A stretch of 30,453 nucleotides of DNA from an uncultured Collinsella sp. (GCA_900548365.1 URKM01000019.1:1-30453); one strand, 5' to 3'; shown: positions 1-7,938, counted from the stretch's first letter. Notes: generated by a model not told the origin, from the letters alone. A program made the numbers and translations.

Positions 1-40
1 GCGGGCGGCAACCGGCGGGGGCGGCGCGCGAGCACAGCCT

Positions 41-79
41 GCCCGTGCGGGCGCCGGCGCTCCTTGCGCCCGCACGGGC
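41..79. terminator. Perfect 14-bp hairpin without a T-tract, possible end of the upstream transcript
   Basis: GCCCGTGCGGGCGC (41-54) pairs perfectly with GCGCCCGCACGGGC (66-79) around an 11-nt loop. No T-run follows, so this is not a classical intrinsic terminator. It may mark the 3' end of a gene to the left of the window or a Rho-dependent end. Confidence 0.4.
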
Positions 80-89
80 GCGGCAACGC

Positions 90-95
90 TACAAT
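90..95 (+). promoter_or_regulatory. Possible -10 box (TACAAT) for the radical SAM gene
   Basis: TACAAT at 90-95 matches the -10 consensus at 5 of 6 bases and lies 72 bp before the chosen start. The nearest -35-like hexamer, TTGCGC at 64-69, is 20 bp away, which is longer than ideal. The call is therefore weak. Confidence 0.3.
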
Positions 96-167
96 GGAAT
101 TCAAACCGCCAGCGCGCGTCCGGCGCATTTCAGCCGGGCGTGCGCTCTTTTGTATGAAAGGCATGCG

Positions 168-1127
168 ATGGTCGAGAACGAACTGCTTGGTAGCCGCGCA
201 TTGGAACGCTGCGAGCTGTGTCCGCGTCGATGCGGGGCCGCGCGCGTCGCCGGCGCTCGCGGCGTCTGCGGCGCCGACGCATCGTTGAAGATCGCGCGCG
301 CCGCCCTTCATATGTGGGAGGAGCCGCCCATCTCCGGCGAGTCGGGTTCGGGCACCATCTTCTTCAGCGGCTGCCCCCTTAAGTGCGTCTACTGCCAAAA
401 CCACGAGATATCGACGGGCGGATTCGGCATCGAGGTCCCGCCGGAGCGCCTGGTTGAAATCATGTTGGAGCTTCAAGAGCAGGGCGCTAACAACATCAAT
501 CTCGTGACGGCGACCCATTACGCCCACCTGTTGCCGGAGCTGGTCGCGCGGGCGCGCGCCCGGGGCATGCGCCTGCCCATCGTGTACAACACGAGCGGAT
601 ACGAGCGCGCCGAAGCCGTCCGCGACCTGGGCGATGTGGTCGACGTGTGGCTCGCCGATTTCAAGTACGCGGACGCGTCGCTCGCCAAGCGCCTCTCCCA
701 TGTGGAGGATTACCCCGCCGTCGCGCGGGCGGCGCTGGTGAACATGGTCGCCCAGGTGGAGCGGCGGGGAGGTGCCGCGTGGTCGGCGGAGGGCTTGCTG
801 GAGCGCGGCGTAATCGTTCGCCATCTGGTGCTGCCGGGTCATGCGGACGATTCGTGCCGCGTGCTCGATACCATCTGGGATGCGGTGGGCGACGTCCCCA
901 TCTCCGTTATGAACCAGTACACGCCCAACGCCCGCATGCGGGCGGCGGGCGGAGAGCTCTCCCGCCCCATCACGCAGGATGAATACGAGCTGGTGCTCGA
1001 CCATGCCGACGACCTCGGCTTCACCACGATGTACTGGCAGGAGGGCGGCGCCGTGGACGAGAGCTTCACGCCCCCGTTCGACACCACGGGGGTGCTGCGA
1101 TCCGCTGCCGTCGCGGAGGGTGCGTAG
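168..1127 (+). CDS. Radical SAM protein, PflX-like (COG1313 type)
   Basis: A 319-residue radical SAM protein. C69, C73 and C76 form the C-x3-C-x2-C motif that binds the 4Fe-4S cluster used to cleave S-adenosylmethionine. A second Cys group lies at the N-terminus (C15, C18, C22, C33), as in proteins annotated PflX or 'pyruvate formate-lyase activating enzyme-like', and probably holds another metal site. Its real substrate is not known to me. The frame is open from 45, but ATG 168 is chosen because AAAGG at 157-161 gives a six-base spacing and homology starts here (CELCPRRCG). No glycyl-radical enzyme gene is nearby, so it is not an obvious pfl-type activase. The family call is firm; the function is open. 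Confidence 0.85.
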   Translation: MVENELLGSRALERCELCPRRCGAARVAGARGVCGADASLKIARAALHMWEEPPISGESGSGTIFFSGCPLKCVYCQNHEISTGGFGIEVPPERLVEIMLELQEQGANNINLVTATHYAHLLPELVARARARGMRLPIVYNTSGYERAEAVRDLGDVVDVWLADFKYADASLAKRLSHVEDYPAVARAALVNMVAQVERRGGAAWSAEGLLERGVIVRHLVLPGHADDSCRVLDTIWDAVGDVPISVMNQYTPNARMRAAGGELSRPITQDEYELVLDHADDLGFTTMYWQEGGAVDESFTPPFDTTGVLRSAAVAEGA

Positions 1128-1155
1128 GGACCTGCTGCCCCGGCGGCGAAACGGG

Positions 1156-1161
1156 TATACT
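1156..1161 (+). promoter_or_regulatory. Possible -10 box (TATACT) for the coiled-coil gene
   Basis: TATACT lies 66 bp before the start codon at 1227, in the 99-bp gap after the radical SAM gene. No good -35 hexamer sits at 16-18 bp upstream. Confidence 0.35.
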
Positions 1162-1226
1162 TGCTTTCAGCTTTTTGAGGATGCCGCGGCGGCACGCGCC
1201 GCATAGCAATAAGGAGGTCGGCTTCC

Positions 1227-1700
1227 ATGACCGATCACAACGACAGTCCCTTGACCGCCGAGGAGCGCGCCGAGCTCGAGCAGCTCCGCGCGGAGAAGGC
1301 GAAGAGGGAGGAGGAAGCGCGCGCCCGCCGCGAGCGCGCCGAGCTCGAGCGGCTTCGCGCCGAGCATGCGGCCGCCCAGGCGTCCCAGCAGGATGGCGAG
1401 GAGCCCGATGCGGGCTTCGAGCCTGCGGGCGACGCGGCCGCTGCGGCCCCCGTCCCCGCTGCCGAGAGGCCCCGGTCCGCTGTACCGCCTGTCGAGCGCG
1501 CCGCCCGTCGCCCTCGGGAGGCGGCGAGCGCCGTCGACCCCGAGAACCTCACGTTCGGCCAGAAGATGGTCATGACTAAAGACGAGGTGGACGAGGACGG
1601 GATTCCGCCCATGCCCCCGGCGCAGAAGCTGATCATCGCGGCCGCCTGCGTCGCGCTGGTCGCCGCCGTCTGGTGGCTGCTGCAGGGCAGGCTCGGATAG
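1227..1700 (+). CDS. Small tail-anchored coiled-coil membrane protein of unknown function
   Basis: A 157-residue protein I cannot assign to a family. Residues 10-52 are a highly charged Glu/Arg/Ala helix, probably a coiled coil, with an internal repeat (AELEQLRAE at 15-23, AELERLRAE at 38-46). Residues 53-103 are Pro/Ala-rich and probably disordered. Residues 134-152 are a single hydrophobic segment ending in WWLL, followed by five residues, so the protein is likely C-terminally membrane-anchored with most of it in the cytoplasm. The start is supported by AAGGAGG at 1211-1217. It appears monocistronic, with a candidate -10 at 1156 and an intrinsic terminator at 1715. The reading frame is credible from its RBS, composition and flanking signals. 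Confidence 0.7.
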   Translation: MTDHNDSPLTAEERAELEQLRAEKAKREEEARARRERAELERLRAEHAAAQASQQDGEEPDAGFEPAGDAAAAAPVPAAERPRSAVPPVERAARRPREAASAVDPENLTFGQKMVMTKDEVDEDGIPPMPPAQKLIIAAACVALVAAVWWLLQGRLG

Positions 1701-1714
1701 CACTCGCATGCTTC

Positions 1715-1746
1715 GCCGCCGACGCCTCGGTGTCGGCGGCTTTTCT
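1715..1746 (+). terminator. Intrinsic terminator after the coiled-coil gene
   Basis: GCCGCCGAC (1715-1723) pairs with GTCGGCGGC (1732-1740). The loop can add three more pairs. TTTTCT follows at 1741-1746. It starts 15 bp after the stop codon at 1698-1700. Confidence 0.8.
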
Positions 1747-1806
1747 ATAGACGTCCGCCGGAGCGCGGTGCTTCGTGCGCCCGCGGACACGATGGGAGGA
1801 GGAGAG

Positions 1807-3324
1807 ATGGCGCTGACCGATATCGCCCATACGACCGACGTCGCCATGCTTACCGATTTATACGAGCTCACGATGGCGCAGGGCCTGTGGGAGAACGGCA
1901 AGCTCGACGAGGAGGGTTGCTTCACCGCGTTCTATCGCGACCATCCGTTCGGAAACGCGTTCGCGGTCATGTGCGGCACGGCGGAGTTGCCCGAGCTCGT
2001 GGAGAACCTGGTGTTCACCGACGAGGACGTCGACTATCTCTCCGGCCTTTCGGCTCCGGGCGGCGGCGCGATGTTCAACCCGGATTTCCTCGCGTTTCTG
2101 CGCGGGTTCCGCATGCACGTGGATATCGACGCCGTCCCCGAGGGCGAGCTGGTGTTCCCGCGCGAGCCCATGGTGCGCGTGACGGGCTCGGCGCTGGAGT
2201 GCCAGCTCGTCGAGACCGCGCTGCTCAACACGATCAACTTCCAAACGCTGGTGGCGACCAAGACCGCGCGCGTGGTGCAGGCCGCGAAGGGCCGCCCCGT
2301 CGCGGAGTTCGGCCTGCGCCGCGCCCAGGGGCCCGACGGCGGGCTGGCGGTGGCGCGCGCGAGCTACGTCGCGGGCTGCGCGTCGACATCCAACGTGCTG
2401 GCGGGTCGTCGCTACGGCATCCCGGTGTTCGGCACGCATGCCCACAGCTGGGTGATGAGCTTCGACACCGAGCTCGAGGCTTTTCGCGCGTTCGCGCGCT
2501 CGATGCCCAACAACTGCACGCTGCTCATCGACACCTACGACGTGCGGGAGGGCGTGGAGAACGCCATCGTGGTCGCGAAGGAGATGGAGGCGCGCGGCGA
2601 GCGCCTCTCCGCGATCCGCATCGATTCGGGCGACTTGGCGAAGCTGTCGAGCTATGTGCGCGACCGTTTCGATGCCGAGGGGTTGCCGTACGTGAAGATA
2701 TCCGTGTCGAACGATCTGGACGAGTACACCATCCAGTCGTTGCTGGACCAGGGGGCGCCCATCGATTCCTTCGGCGTGGGCACCAAGCTCGCGACGTGCT
2801 ACGACCAGCCGGCGCTGGGCGGCGTCTACAAGCTCTCGGCGCGCCGCCGCGCGGGGGAGTCGGCCTGGACGCCGGTGGTGAAGCTCTCCGAACAGCCGTA
2901 CAAGCGCACGATTCCCGGCATCCAGCAGGTCCGCCGCTACGCCGATGGGACGGGCTCGCCCGTGTGCGACATGATCTACGACGAAGCCTATCTCGAAGGG
3001 GAGGGCGACGGCCGGGGGACGACGCTCGTCGCGGTGAACGACGCCGCGCTGGTCACCGATGTGTCCGGCTTCTCATATCGCGAGCTACTGCAGCCGTGCG
3101 TGAGGGACGGGCGCGCCGTCGCTCCGCGCGAGGACCTGGGGCTTGCGCGGGAGCGCTGCGCGCGGGCGATCGAGTCGCTCGACCCCGCGTACAAGCGCTT
3201 CCTGTACCCCCAATCCTACGTGGTGGGCATGGAGTCCGGCTTGGCGCGCGTGCGCGACGAGCTGGTTCGCGAGCGCATGGCCGAGGCGTCCGGCTCGCTT
3301 CCGTGGAAGACCACGAAGTTCTAG
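1807..3324 (+). CDS. pncB: Nicotinate phosphoribosyltransferase
   Basis: A 505-residue enzyme that joins nicotinate to PRPP to give nicotinate mononucleotide, the entry step of NAD salvage (Preiss-Handler pathway), in the cytoplasm. Family signatures are visible in order: DLYELTMAQ near the N-terminus, EFGLRRAQG, GTHAHSW (H211 and H213, the region of the phosphorylated His in characterised homologues), IRIDSGDL and FGVGTKL. Length and order fit the long bacterial form. The frame is open from 1708 with an in-frame ATG at 1792; ATG 1807 is preferred because GGGAGGAGG at 1794-1802 sits just before it and overlaps 1792. The gene stands alone, behind a terminator and 107 bp before proB. Confidence 0.93.
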   Translation: MALTDIAHTTDVAMLTDLYELTMAQGLWENGKLDEEGCFTAFYRDHPFGNAFAVMCGTAELPELVENLVFTDEDVDYLSGLSAPGGGAMFNPDFLAFLRGFRMHVDIDAVPEGELVFPREPMVRVTGSALECQLVETALLNTINFQTLVATKTARVVQAAKGRPVAEFGLRRAQGPDGGLAVARASYVAGCASTSNVLAGRRYGIPVFGTHAHSWVMSFDTELEAFRAFARSMPNNCTLLIDTYDVREGVENAIVVAKEMEARGERLSAIRIDSGDLAKLSSYVRDRFDAEGLPYVKISVSNDLDEYTIQSLLDQGAPIDSFGVGTKLATCYDQPALGGVYKLSARRRAGESAWTPVVKLSEQPYKRTIPGIQQVRRYADGTGSPVCDMIYDEAYLEGEGDGRGTTLVAVNDAALVTDVSGFSYRELLQPCVRDGRAVAPREDLGLARERCARAIESLDPAYKRFLYPQSYVVGMESGLARVRDELVRERMAEASGSLPWKTTKF

Positions 3325-3357
3325 CGTCGCGCGGCTGCGCGCGCATGCGTCCTGCGT

Positions 3358-3412
3358 TATGATGGGCTGACGAATTCACCGGCGCGCCGCCGCATCTTCG
3401 CGACGGCGCGCC
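3358..3412 (+). promoter_or_regulatory. Possible proB promoter and leader hairpin
   Basis: TATGAT at 3358-3363 is a good -10 match without a convincing -35. Downstream, GGCGCGCCG (3381-3389) pairs perfectly with CGGCGCGCC (3404-3412), placing a stable hairpin in the leader just before the RBS at 3422. It could be a regulatory stem or the pncB 3' end. There is no T-tract. Confidence 0.35.
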
Positions 3413-3431
3413 TCGTCGTATAGGGGTGCCC

Positions 3432-4556
3432 ATGACAACGCAGCGAAAGACCATGGTCGTCAAGATCGGCTCCTCCACCTTGGTGGGGAAGGACCGCGCC
3501 ATCCGCCGCGATTTCATCGCCGACCTCGCCCGGCAGGCCCGCGAGCTGCGCGATATGGGATGGAACCTGGTGGTCGTGAGCTCGGGCGCCATCGCCTGCG
3601 GTGCGCCCAGGCTCGGCTTCGCCGGGCGCCCCTCCGATATGCCGAGCCTCCAGGCGTGCGCCTCGGTGGGCCAGTGCATCCTCTCCGCCGTCTATGACGA
3701 GGAGTTCCATGCGCAGGACCTGCTGTCCTCGCTGGTCCTGCTCACGCGGCACGACACGGCGAACCGCACGTCGTACCTGCACGCGCGCGACGCCCTCATG
3801 CGCTTGGTGGAGCTCGGCGTCGTCCCGGTGGTGAACGAGAACGACACCACCACGGTCGACGAGATCAAGTTCGGTGACAACGATACGCTCGCGGCGCTCG
3901 TGAGCTGCCTGGTGTCCGCGGACCTCTGCGTGACGCTTTCGGATATCGACGGCCTGTATACGGCGAACCCCTCGATCGACCCCACGGCGACGTTCATCCC
4001 CCGCGTGACCAAGATCGACGCGGCCATCACGGGCGCGGCGGGAGACTCCACCACGGCGGTGGGAACGGGCGGCATGATCACGAAGATCCGTGCGAGCCGC
4101 ATCCTGATGACGGCCGGCATCGCGAGCGTCATCTGCAGCGGCGAGGCGCCGAACGCCCTGGTCCGCTTGGCGGCGGGGGAGTCCGTGGGCACCTTGTTCG
4201 TGCCGCCGGCAGACCGTCTGGAGATCGCGCCGCGCAAGCTCTGGATCGCCCTGGGGGATTCCGCCCACGGCGCGGTGACGGTGGACGACGGGGCGGCGCG
4301 CGCGGTCGTGGAGCGCGGCAGCTCGCTGCTTCCGGTTGGCATACGGGAGGTCGAGGGCGCGTTTTGCGCGGGGGACGTGCTGGATGTGCGGGACGCGCAG
4401 GGATTCGTGATCGCCCGCGGACGCGCGGCGGCGGGGTCTGATGAGCTGGAGCTCGCCTGCGGACGCCGCCAGGACGAGATCGCCCGCAACCATCTGCTCG
4501 CCGCCCTGGCGGGCAAGCCCGCGATCCATCGCGACGAGCTCATCGTGTTCGCTTAA
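3432..4556 (+). CDS. proB: Glutamate 5-kinase
   Basis: A 374-residue cytoplasmic kinase making glutamyl-5-phosphate from glutamate and ATP, the first and usually proline-inhibited step of proline synthesis. It has an N-terminal amino-acid kinase domain (KIGSS at the start; VVSSGAI; NEND at 135-138; FGDNDTLAA at 147-155; a GTGGM segment before a lysine) and a C-terminal PUA-like domain from about residue 270, so it is the two-domain form. ATG 3432 is chosen over an in-frame GTG at 3426 because AGGGG at 3422-3426 gives a five-base spacing. proA follows 134 bp downstream on the same strand. The pair is probably co-regulated, although the gap leaves room for a second promoter. Confidence 0.94.
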   Translation: MTTQRKTMVVKIGSSTLVGKDRAIRRDFIADLARQARELRDMGWNLVVVSSGAIACGAPRLGFAGRPSDMPSLQACASVGQCILSAVYDEEFHAQDLLSSLVLLTRHDTANRTSYLHARDALMRLVELGVVPVVNENDTTTVDEIKFGDNDTLAALVSCLVSADLCVTLSDIDGLYTANPSIDPTATFIPRVTKIDAAITGAAGDSTTAVGTGGMITKIRASRILMTAGIASVICSGEAPNALVRLAAGESVGTLFVPPADRLEIAPRKLWIALGDSAHGAVTVDDGAARAVVERGSSLLPVGIREVEGAFCAGDVLDVRDAQGFVIARGRAAAGSDELELACGRRQDEIARNHLLAALAGKPAIHRDELIVFA

Positions 4557-4690
4557 GCCCGCGCGGCGCCGCGCGCAAGGCGGCGCCCGGAGTCAAGTAT
4601 CGTTTCCCGATGCTCGCCGAAGCGCTCGCGTCGCCGCGGCGCGCATCGAGTACCATGGTGGACAGTATTCACTGCGAGAGGAGCCATGCT

Positions 4691-5959
4691 ATGGCAGAGA
4701 ACATCGCTGCATATGTAGAGACCCTGGCGACGGCCGCGAAGGCGGCCTCGAAGCAGCTGGGCTTCGCGTCGAACGAGGAGCGCCAGACGGCTGTCCGCGC
4801 GATGGCGGCGGCGCTGCGCGAGAACGCGGACGCGATCATCCGGGCGAACGAGGTCGATATGACGGCGGCCGTCGAGGCGGGGACCGCGGAGGGCCTGCTC
4901 GATCGCCTGCTCCTAACGCCCCTGCGCATCGAGGCGATGGCGGAGGGGCTCGAGGCGCTCGCCGAGCTGCCCGACCCGATCGGTCGGGTCCTCGAGCGCC
5001 GAACGATCGACTGCGGGCTCAAGCTTCAGAAGGTGAGCGTTCCGCTGGGCTTGGTCGCGATGGTATACGAGGCGCGCCCGAACGTGACGGCGGACGCCGC
5101 GGGCATCTGCATCCGTACGGGCAACGCATGCATCCTGCGCGGCGGTTCGCTGGCGCAGAACTCCTGCGTCGCCATCGCGCATGTGCTCGCCGACGCCGTG
5201 GAGGCCAGCGGTTTCTCGCGCGATTGCGTGAGCATCGTGGAGACCACCGATCGTGCCGCCACGGATGTGCTCATGGGGCTGCGCGGCGTGGTGGATGTGC
5301 TCATCCCGCGCGGCGGCGCCGGCCTCATCCGCCACTGCGTCGAGAACGCGAAGGTCCCCGTGATCGAGACGGGTACCGGCAACTGCCATATCTACGTTCA
5401 CGAATCCGCCGACTTCTCCAAAGCGCGCGCCATCGTGATGAACGCCAAGACGCAGCGCGTGGGCGTGTGCAACGCCGCCGAGACGCTGCTGGTCGACGAG
5501 GCGATCGCCGACACGTTCCTGCCCGACATGCTGTCGGAGCTCGATGCCGCCGGCGTTCTGGTCCATGGAGACGAGCGCACGCGCGACCTGGCGGATATCG
5601 TGAACTTCGTCGACGCCACCGAAGAGGACTGGGGGCGCGAGTACCTCGCCATGGAGCTGGCGATCAAGTGCGTGAGCGGCGAGGACGAGGCGATTCAGCA
5701 CATCGCTCGCTACGGCACCGGCCATTCCGAGGCCATCATCGCCAAGAACAAGGAGGCGATCGAGCGCTTCCTGCACGAAGTCGATGCCAGCGCGGTCTAC
5801 GCCAACGCGAGCACGCGTTTCACCGACGGCGGCGAGTTCGGCCTGGGAGCCGAGATCGGCATCTCGACGCAGAAGCTTCACGCCCGCGGTCCCTTCGCCG
5901 CCGAGGCCCTTACCAGTTACAAGTACGTCATCCGCGGCACCGGCCAGGTTCGCCCCTAG
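4691..5959 (+). CDS. proA: Glutamate-5-semialdehyde dehydrogenase (gamma-glutamyl phosphate reductase)
   Basis: A 422-residue enzyme that reduces glutamyl-5-phosphate with NADPH to glutamate semialdehyde, the second step of proline synthesis and the partner of ProB. It belongs to the aldehyde dehydrogenase superfamily. The catalytic Cys is C260 in RVGVCNAAE. Other family landmarks are YEARPNVT, ETGTGNCH and the C-terminal STRFTDGGEFGLGAEIG. ATG 4691 is preferred over in-frame ATGs at 4610 and 4655 because GAGAGGAG at 4676-4683 is seven bases away and the family N-terminus starts here. A perfect 14-nt palindrome lies at 4561-4574 between proB and proA. The stop codon is followed at once by REP copy A. 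Confidence 0.95.
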   Translation: MAENIAAYVETLATAAKAASKQLGFASNEERQTAVRAMAAALRENADAIIRANEVDMTAAVEAGTAEGLLDRLLLTPLRIEAMAEGLEALAELPDPIGRVLERRTIDCGLKLQKVSVPLGLVAMVYEARPNVTADAAGICIRTGNACILRGGSLAQNSCVAIAHVLADAVEASGFSRDCVSIVETTDRAATDVLMGLRGVVDVLIPRGGAGLIRHCVENAKVPVIETGTGNCHIYVHESADFSKARAIVMNAKTQRVGVCNAAETLLVDEAIADTFLPDMLSELDAAGVLVHGDERTRDLADIVNFVDATEEDWGREYLAMELAIKCVSGEDEAIQHIARYGTGHSEAIIAKNKEAIERFLHEVDASAVYANASTRFTDGGEFGLGAEIGISTQKLHARGPFAAEALTSYKYVIRGTGQVRP

Positions 5960-5960
5960 C

Positions 5961-6006
5961 CCCTCCCCCCTCAGAAAGGGGACAGGCACTTTTTTGAGGG
6001 AGGGGA
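5961..6006 (+). repeat. REP hairpin copy A
   Basis: The core GGGGACAGGCACT (5978-5990) lies between arms beginning CCCTC..CTCA and ending TTGAGGGAGGGG, which pair imperfectly. The unit starts directly after the proA stop codon at 5959. It has the same orientation as copies B and C. Confidence 0.85.
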
Positions 6007-6050
6007 CTGCGGACGAAAAGCTGGACCGCCCCGTCGGTCCGGAACGGGCT

Positions 6051-6087
6051 GCCTCTCAAATTGGGGACAGGCACTCATTTGAGAGGC
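6051..6087 (+). repeat. REP hairpin copy B (perfect 11-bp stem)
   Basis: GCCTCTCAAAT (6051-6061) pairs perfectly with ATTTGAGAGGC (6077-6087). The 15-nt loop carries GGGGACAGGCACT. It lies 41 bp beyond the anti-sigma stop codon, in the tail region where proA (+) and the anti-sigma gene (-) converge. Confidence 0.9.
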
Positions 6088-6112
6088 GGTCCGACGGGCG
6101 CCGATCTGAGAA

Positions 6113-6128
6113 GCGGCCCGATTTGAGA
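6113..6128 (-). repeat. REP half-site touching the anti-sigma stop codon
   Basis: On the minus strand TCTCAAAT follows directly after the anti-sigma TAG (6129-6131). It matches a REP arm but the core is missing, so it is probably a degraded copy. Confidence 0.4.
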
Positions 6129-7076
6129 CTAGCTGACTTGCTGCAGGGCGAAGAGCTGCGCAGGCTCGTAGTCGACGGCCTCGTCGTCGAACGAGGCTCG
6201 CCAAGCGGCCCGGTCCTCCCACCAGAGCTCATCGAAATCCTCGACGGGCACGATGCGGTAGACGTGGGTCTGCGCGCTTCCGTCCGCGAAGGTCGCGGTG
6301 ATCTCGAGCGTTCCCGATGCGAGTTCCTCGGCGCAGGCGCGCTCGATCTCGAATGAGTGGCGGTCGCTTACGTTCTCGTCGTACGTGCCCGCATACGAGA
6401 GCTCCCTATACGCCTCGTCAGCTTCCTTGATCGCATCGGTTGCTGCCACGGTGACACGCAGGTCGAGCTGGTGGAGGTCCGGCAGCGTCGCGTTCGGCCC
6501 GCCCACGGTGATCGACGAGAGATACTCGGTCCCCGGGCTCTCGCCGGGCAGCACCTTTCCGCGGTCGCGCATGCCCTCGAGCACCACGTTCTCGTTGGTC
6601 GAGCGGTACTCGACCGAGACCACGTCGTTTCCGAGGACGCTGGGGTCGATGGTGTACGCCGTCGTGTAGCTGCCGTCTTCGCCCTGGCTCCAGGAGCCCG
6701 AGCTCATGATGATGTCCGTTGAGGTGACCACGGTGTGCTCGCTGCCTTCGACTGCGCTGCCGTCGGCGTACGCCGCTAGGACGAATCCCTGCATGCCCGC
6801 CACGGGAGTCGCGGGGGAGCTGCTGCCCATCAGGCGGGGGAGCGCGATGGCGCCGCCGAGCGCGAGCAGCGTCGCGCATGCGGCGATGGCGGCGATGCGC
6901 GGAGCGCGACGGGGCGCGTGTGCTGATGCGGCGATGCGCGCGGGCCGGGCGACGGGGGCGGATGCGCCGTGCTGGCGCTCGCGGGCGACGGCGCGCCGGA
7001 TGCGCTCGCGCGAGGCGTCGTCGCTGCCCACGCGTTTCATGGTGCGGACGTAGTCGTTCATAAGGTTCTGCGACAT
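6129..7076 (-). CDS. Probable membrane-anchored anti-sigma factor
   Basis: A 315-residue protein encoded 14 bp after the ECF sigma gene, so almost certainly co-transcribed. Residues 1-60 are a charged cytoplasmic region. Residues 61-80 are one transmembrane helix. Residues 85-315 form an extracytoplasmic domain with many Ser, Thr and Asp and no Cys. The layout (cytoplasmic segment, one helix, external sensor) and the gene pairing are those of anti-sigma factors. I see no HxxxCxxC zinc motif of the ZAS class, so it is a different type. ATG 7076 is chosen for the GAAAGGAG box just upstream. The assignment rests on context and topology; the external domain is not recognised. Confidence 0.65.
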   Translation of the reverse strand: MSQNLMNDYVRTMKRVGSDDASRERIRRAVARERQHGASAPVARPARIAASAHAPRRAPRIAAIAACATLLALGGAIALPRLMGSSSPATPVAGMQGFVLAAYADGSAVEGSEHTVVTSTDIIMSSGSWSQGEDGSYTTAYTIDPSVLGNDVVSVEYRSTNENVVLEGMRDRGKVLPGESPGTEYLSSITVGGPNATLPDLHQLDLRVTVAATDAIKEADEAYRELSYAGTYDENVSDRHSFEIERACAEELASGTLEITATFADGSAQTHVYRIVPVEDFDELWWEDRAAWRASFDDEAVDYEPAQLFALQQVS

Positions 7077-7090
7077 GATGGGGCTCCTTT

Positions 7091-7708
7091 CTAGCGTGCG
7101 GTCAGCTGCATTGCGGGGTCGGTCGGGTCGTTCGGATCTGTGGCTGTGCTGTGCGCAGAAACGGGTGCATGCCCCGCTGCTTCTGCTCTCGCGAGCTCGG
7201 CGGCCAGCTTCTTGCGTCCGCGATGCAGGCGCGTGCGGGCCGCTGCCTCCGTGCATCCCAAGATGTCCGCGACCTCGGCGATGCCGTAGCCCTCGACGTA
7301 GTGCAGGTGCAGGGCGCAGCGCAGCTTGTCGGGAAGGCGCCCCATGGCGATCCATACGGGATGGTCCATGGCCTCCTCGATCGCCGGGTCCATCGTTGCC
7401 CGATCTGCGACGGCACCCATGTCCTCACGTGTCTCAACGCGCCGCCGCCAGGCCTGGCGGTGCAGGTCCACGCATGAATCGTGGGTTGCGCGCAGCAGCC
7501 ATGCGCGCAGGTGATCGTCGTCGTGGAAGCTCGCGGTGCTCCGCAGGAGCTTGATGAACACCTCTTGCGCGATATCCTGGGCATCTGTCGCGCTGCGCGT
7601 CCGTGCGAGCGCAAGCCGGATGACCGCTCCGCGGTGGTGCTCGATAGCGTGCTCCATGAAGGCGTCCGGTCGTGCGGCGACGCCGGAATGGTGTGGTTTT
7701 CGTCTCAT
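7091..7708 (-). CDS. ECF-family RNA polymerase sigma factor
   Basis: A 205-residue sigma-70 family protein of the small ECF class, with only regions 2 and 4. Region 2 is at about 17-85 (DAQDIAQEVFIKLLR, then LRAWLLRATHDSCVD). Region 4 is at about 115-170 with a helix-turn-helix (YGIAEVADILGCTEAAARTRLHRGRKKL). It recruits RNA polymerase to a stress or envelope regulon whose signal is unknown. An in-frame GTG at 7717 exists, but ATG 7708 is chosen because GAGGAGG ends at 7717, eight bases away. The anti-sigma gene follows. An ECF-like promoter lies upstream, suggesting autoregulation. Confidence 0.9.
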   Translation of the reverse strand: MRRKPHHSGVAARPDAFMEHAIEHHRGAVIRLALARTRSATDAQDIAQEVFIKLLRSTASFHDDDHLRAWLLRATHDSCVDLHRQAWRRRVETREDMGAVADRATMDPAIEEAMDHPVWIAMGRLPDKLRCALHLHYVEGYGIAEVADILGCTEAAARTRLHRGRKKLAAELARAEAAGHAPVSAHSTATDPNDPTDPAMQLTAR

Positions 7709-7732
7709 GCTCTCCACCTCCTCGCCCTATAC

Positions 7733-7758
7733 ACGAAGCATCCCCCCGATTCGTTACA
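7733..7758 (-). promoter_or_regulatory. Putative ECF-type promoter of the sigma/anti-sigma operon
   Basis: Read on the minus strand, TGTAAC (7758-7753) is followed after 17 bp by CGT (7735-7733). This resembles the -35 AAC / -10 CGT pattern of many ECF sigma promoters. It lies 25 bp before the start codon. Its -35 edge touches REP copy C. Confidence 0.45.
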
Positions 7759-7791
7759 TCTCAAAAAGGGGACAGGCACTTATTTGAGGTT
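7757..7791 (+). repeat. REP hairpin copy C
   Basis: TCTCAAAAA and TATTTGAGGT flank the core GGGGACAGGCACT (7768-7780). It is in opposite orientation to copy D 110 bp away, so C and D make an inverted REP pair next to the RAYT gene. Confidence 0.88.
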
Positions 7792-7900
7792 TTCGCAGGC
7801 GCTTGCCGTGGGCTTTCGAGCGGCCCGGCTTCGATCGTATCCAGCGATGCCTCTGGGCGCCGTTCGCAGTCGGCGATGCGCTCGGGTGATCCGCTCGCCG

Positions 7901-7937
7901 GTCTCAAATGAGTGCCTGTCCCCTTTTTGAGGAGATC
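7901..7937 (-). repeat. REP hairpin copy D
   Basis: On the minus strand CTCAAAAA, the core GGGGACAGGCACT and TCATTTGAGAC follow in order. The unit ends one base before the RAYT stop codon (7939-7941), so it forms the immediate 3' end of that gene. Confidence 0.9.
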
Positions 7938-7938
7938 G

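Noticed and set aside
4441..5997. A 518-codon plus-strand frame overlapping proA
   Set aside because: Out-of-frame Arg-rich translation of proA; no independent start signal or motif.
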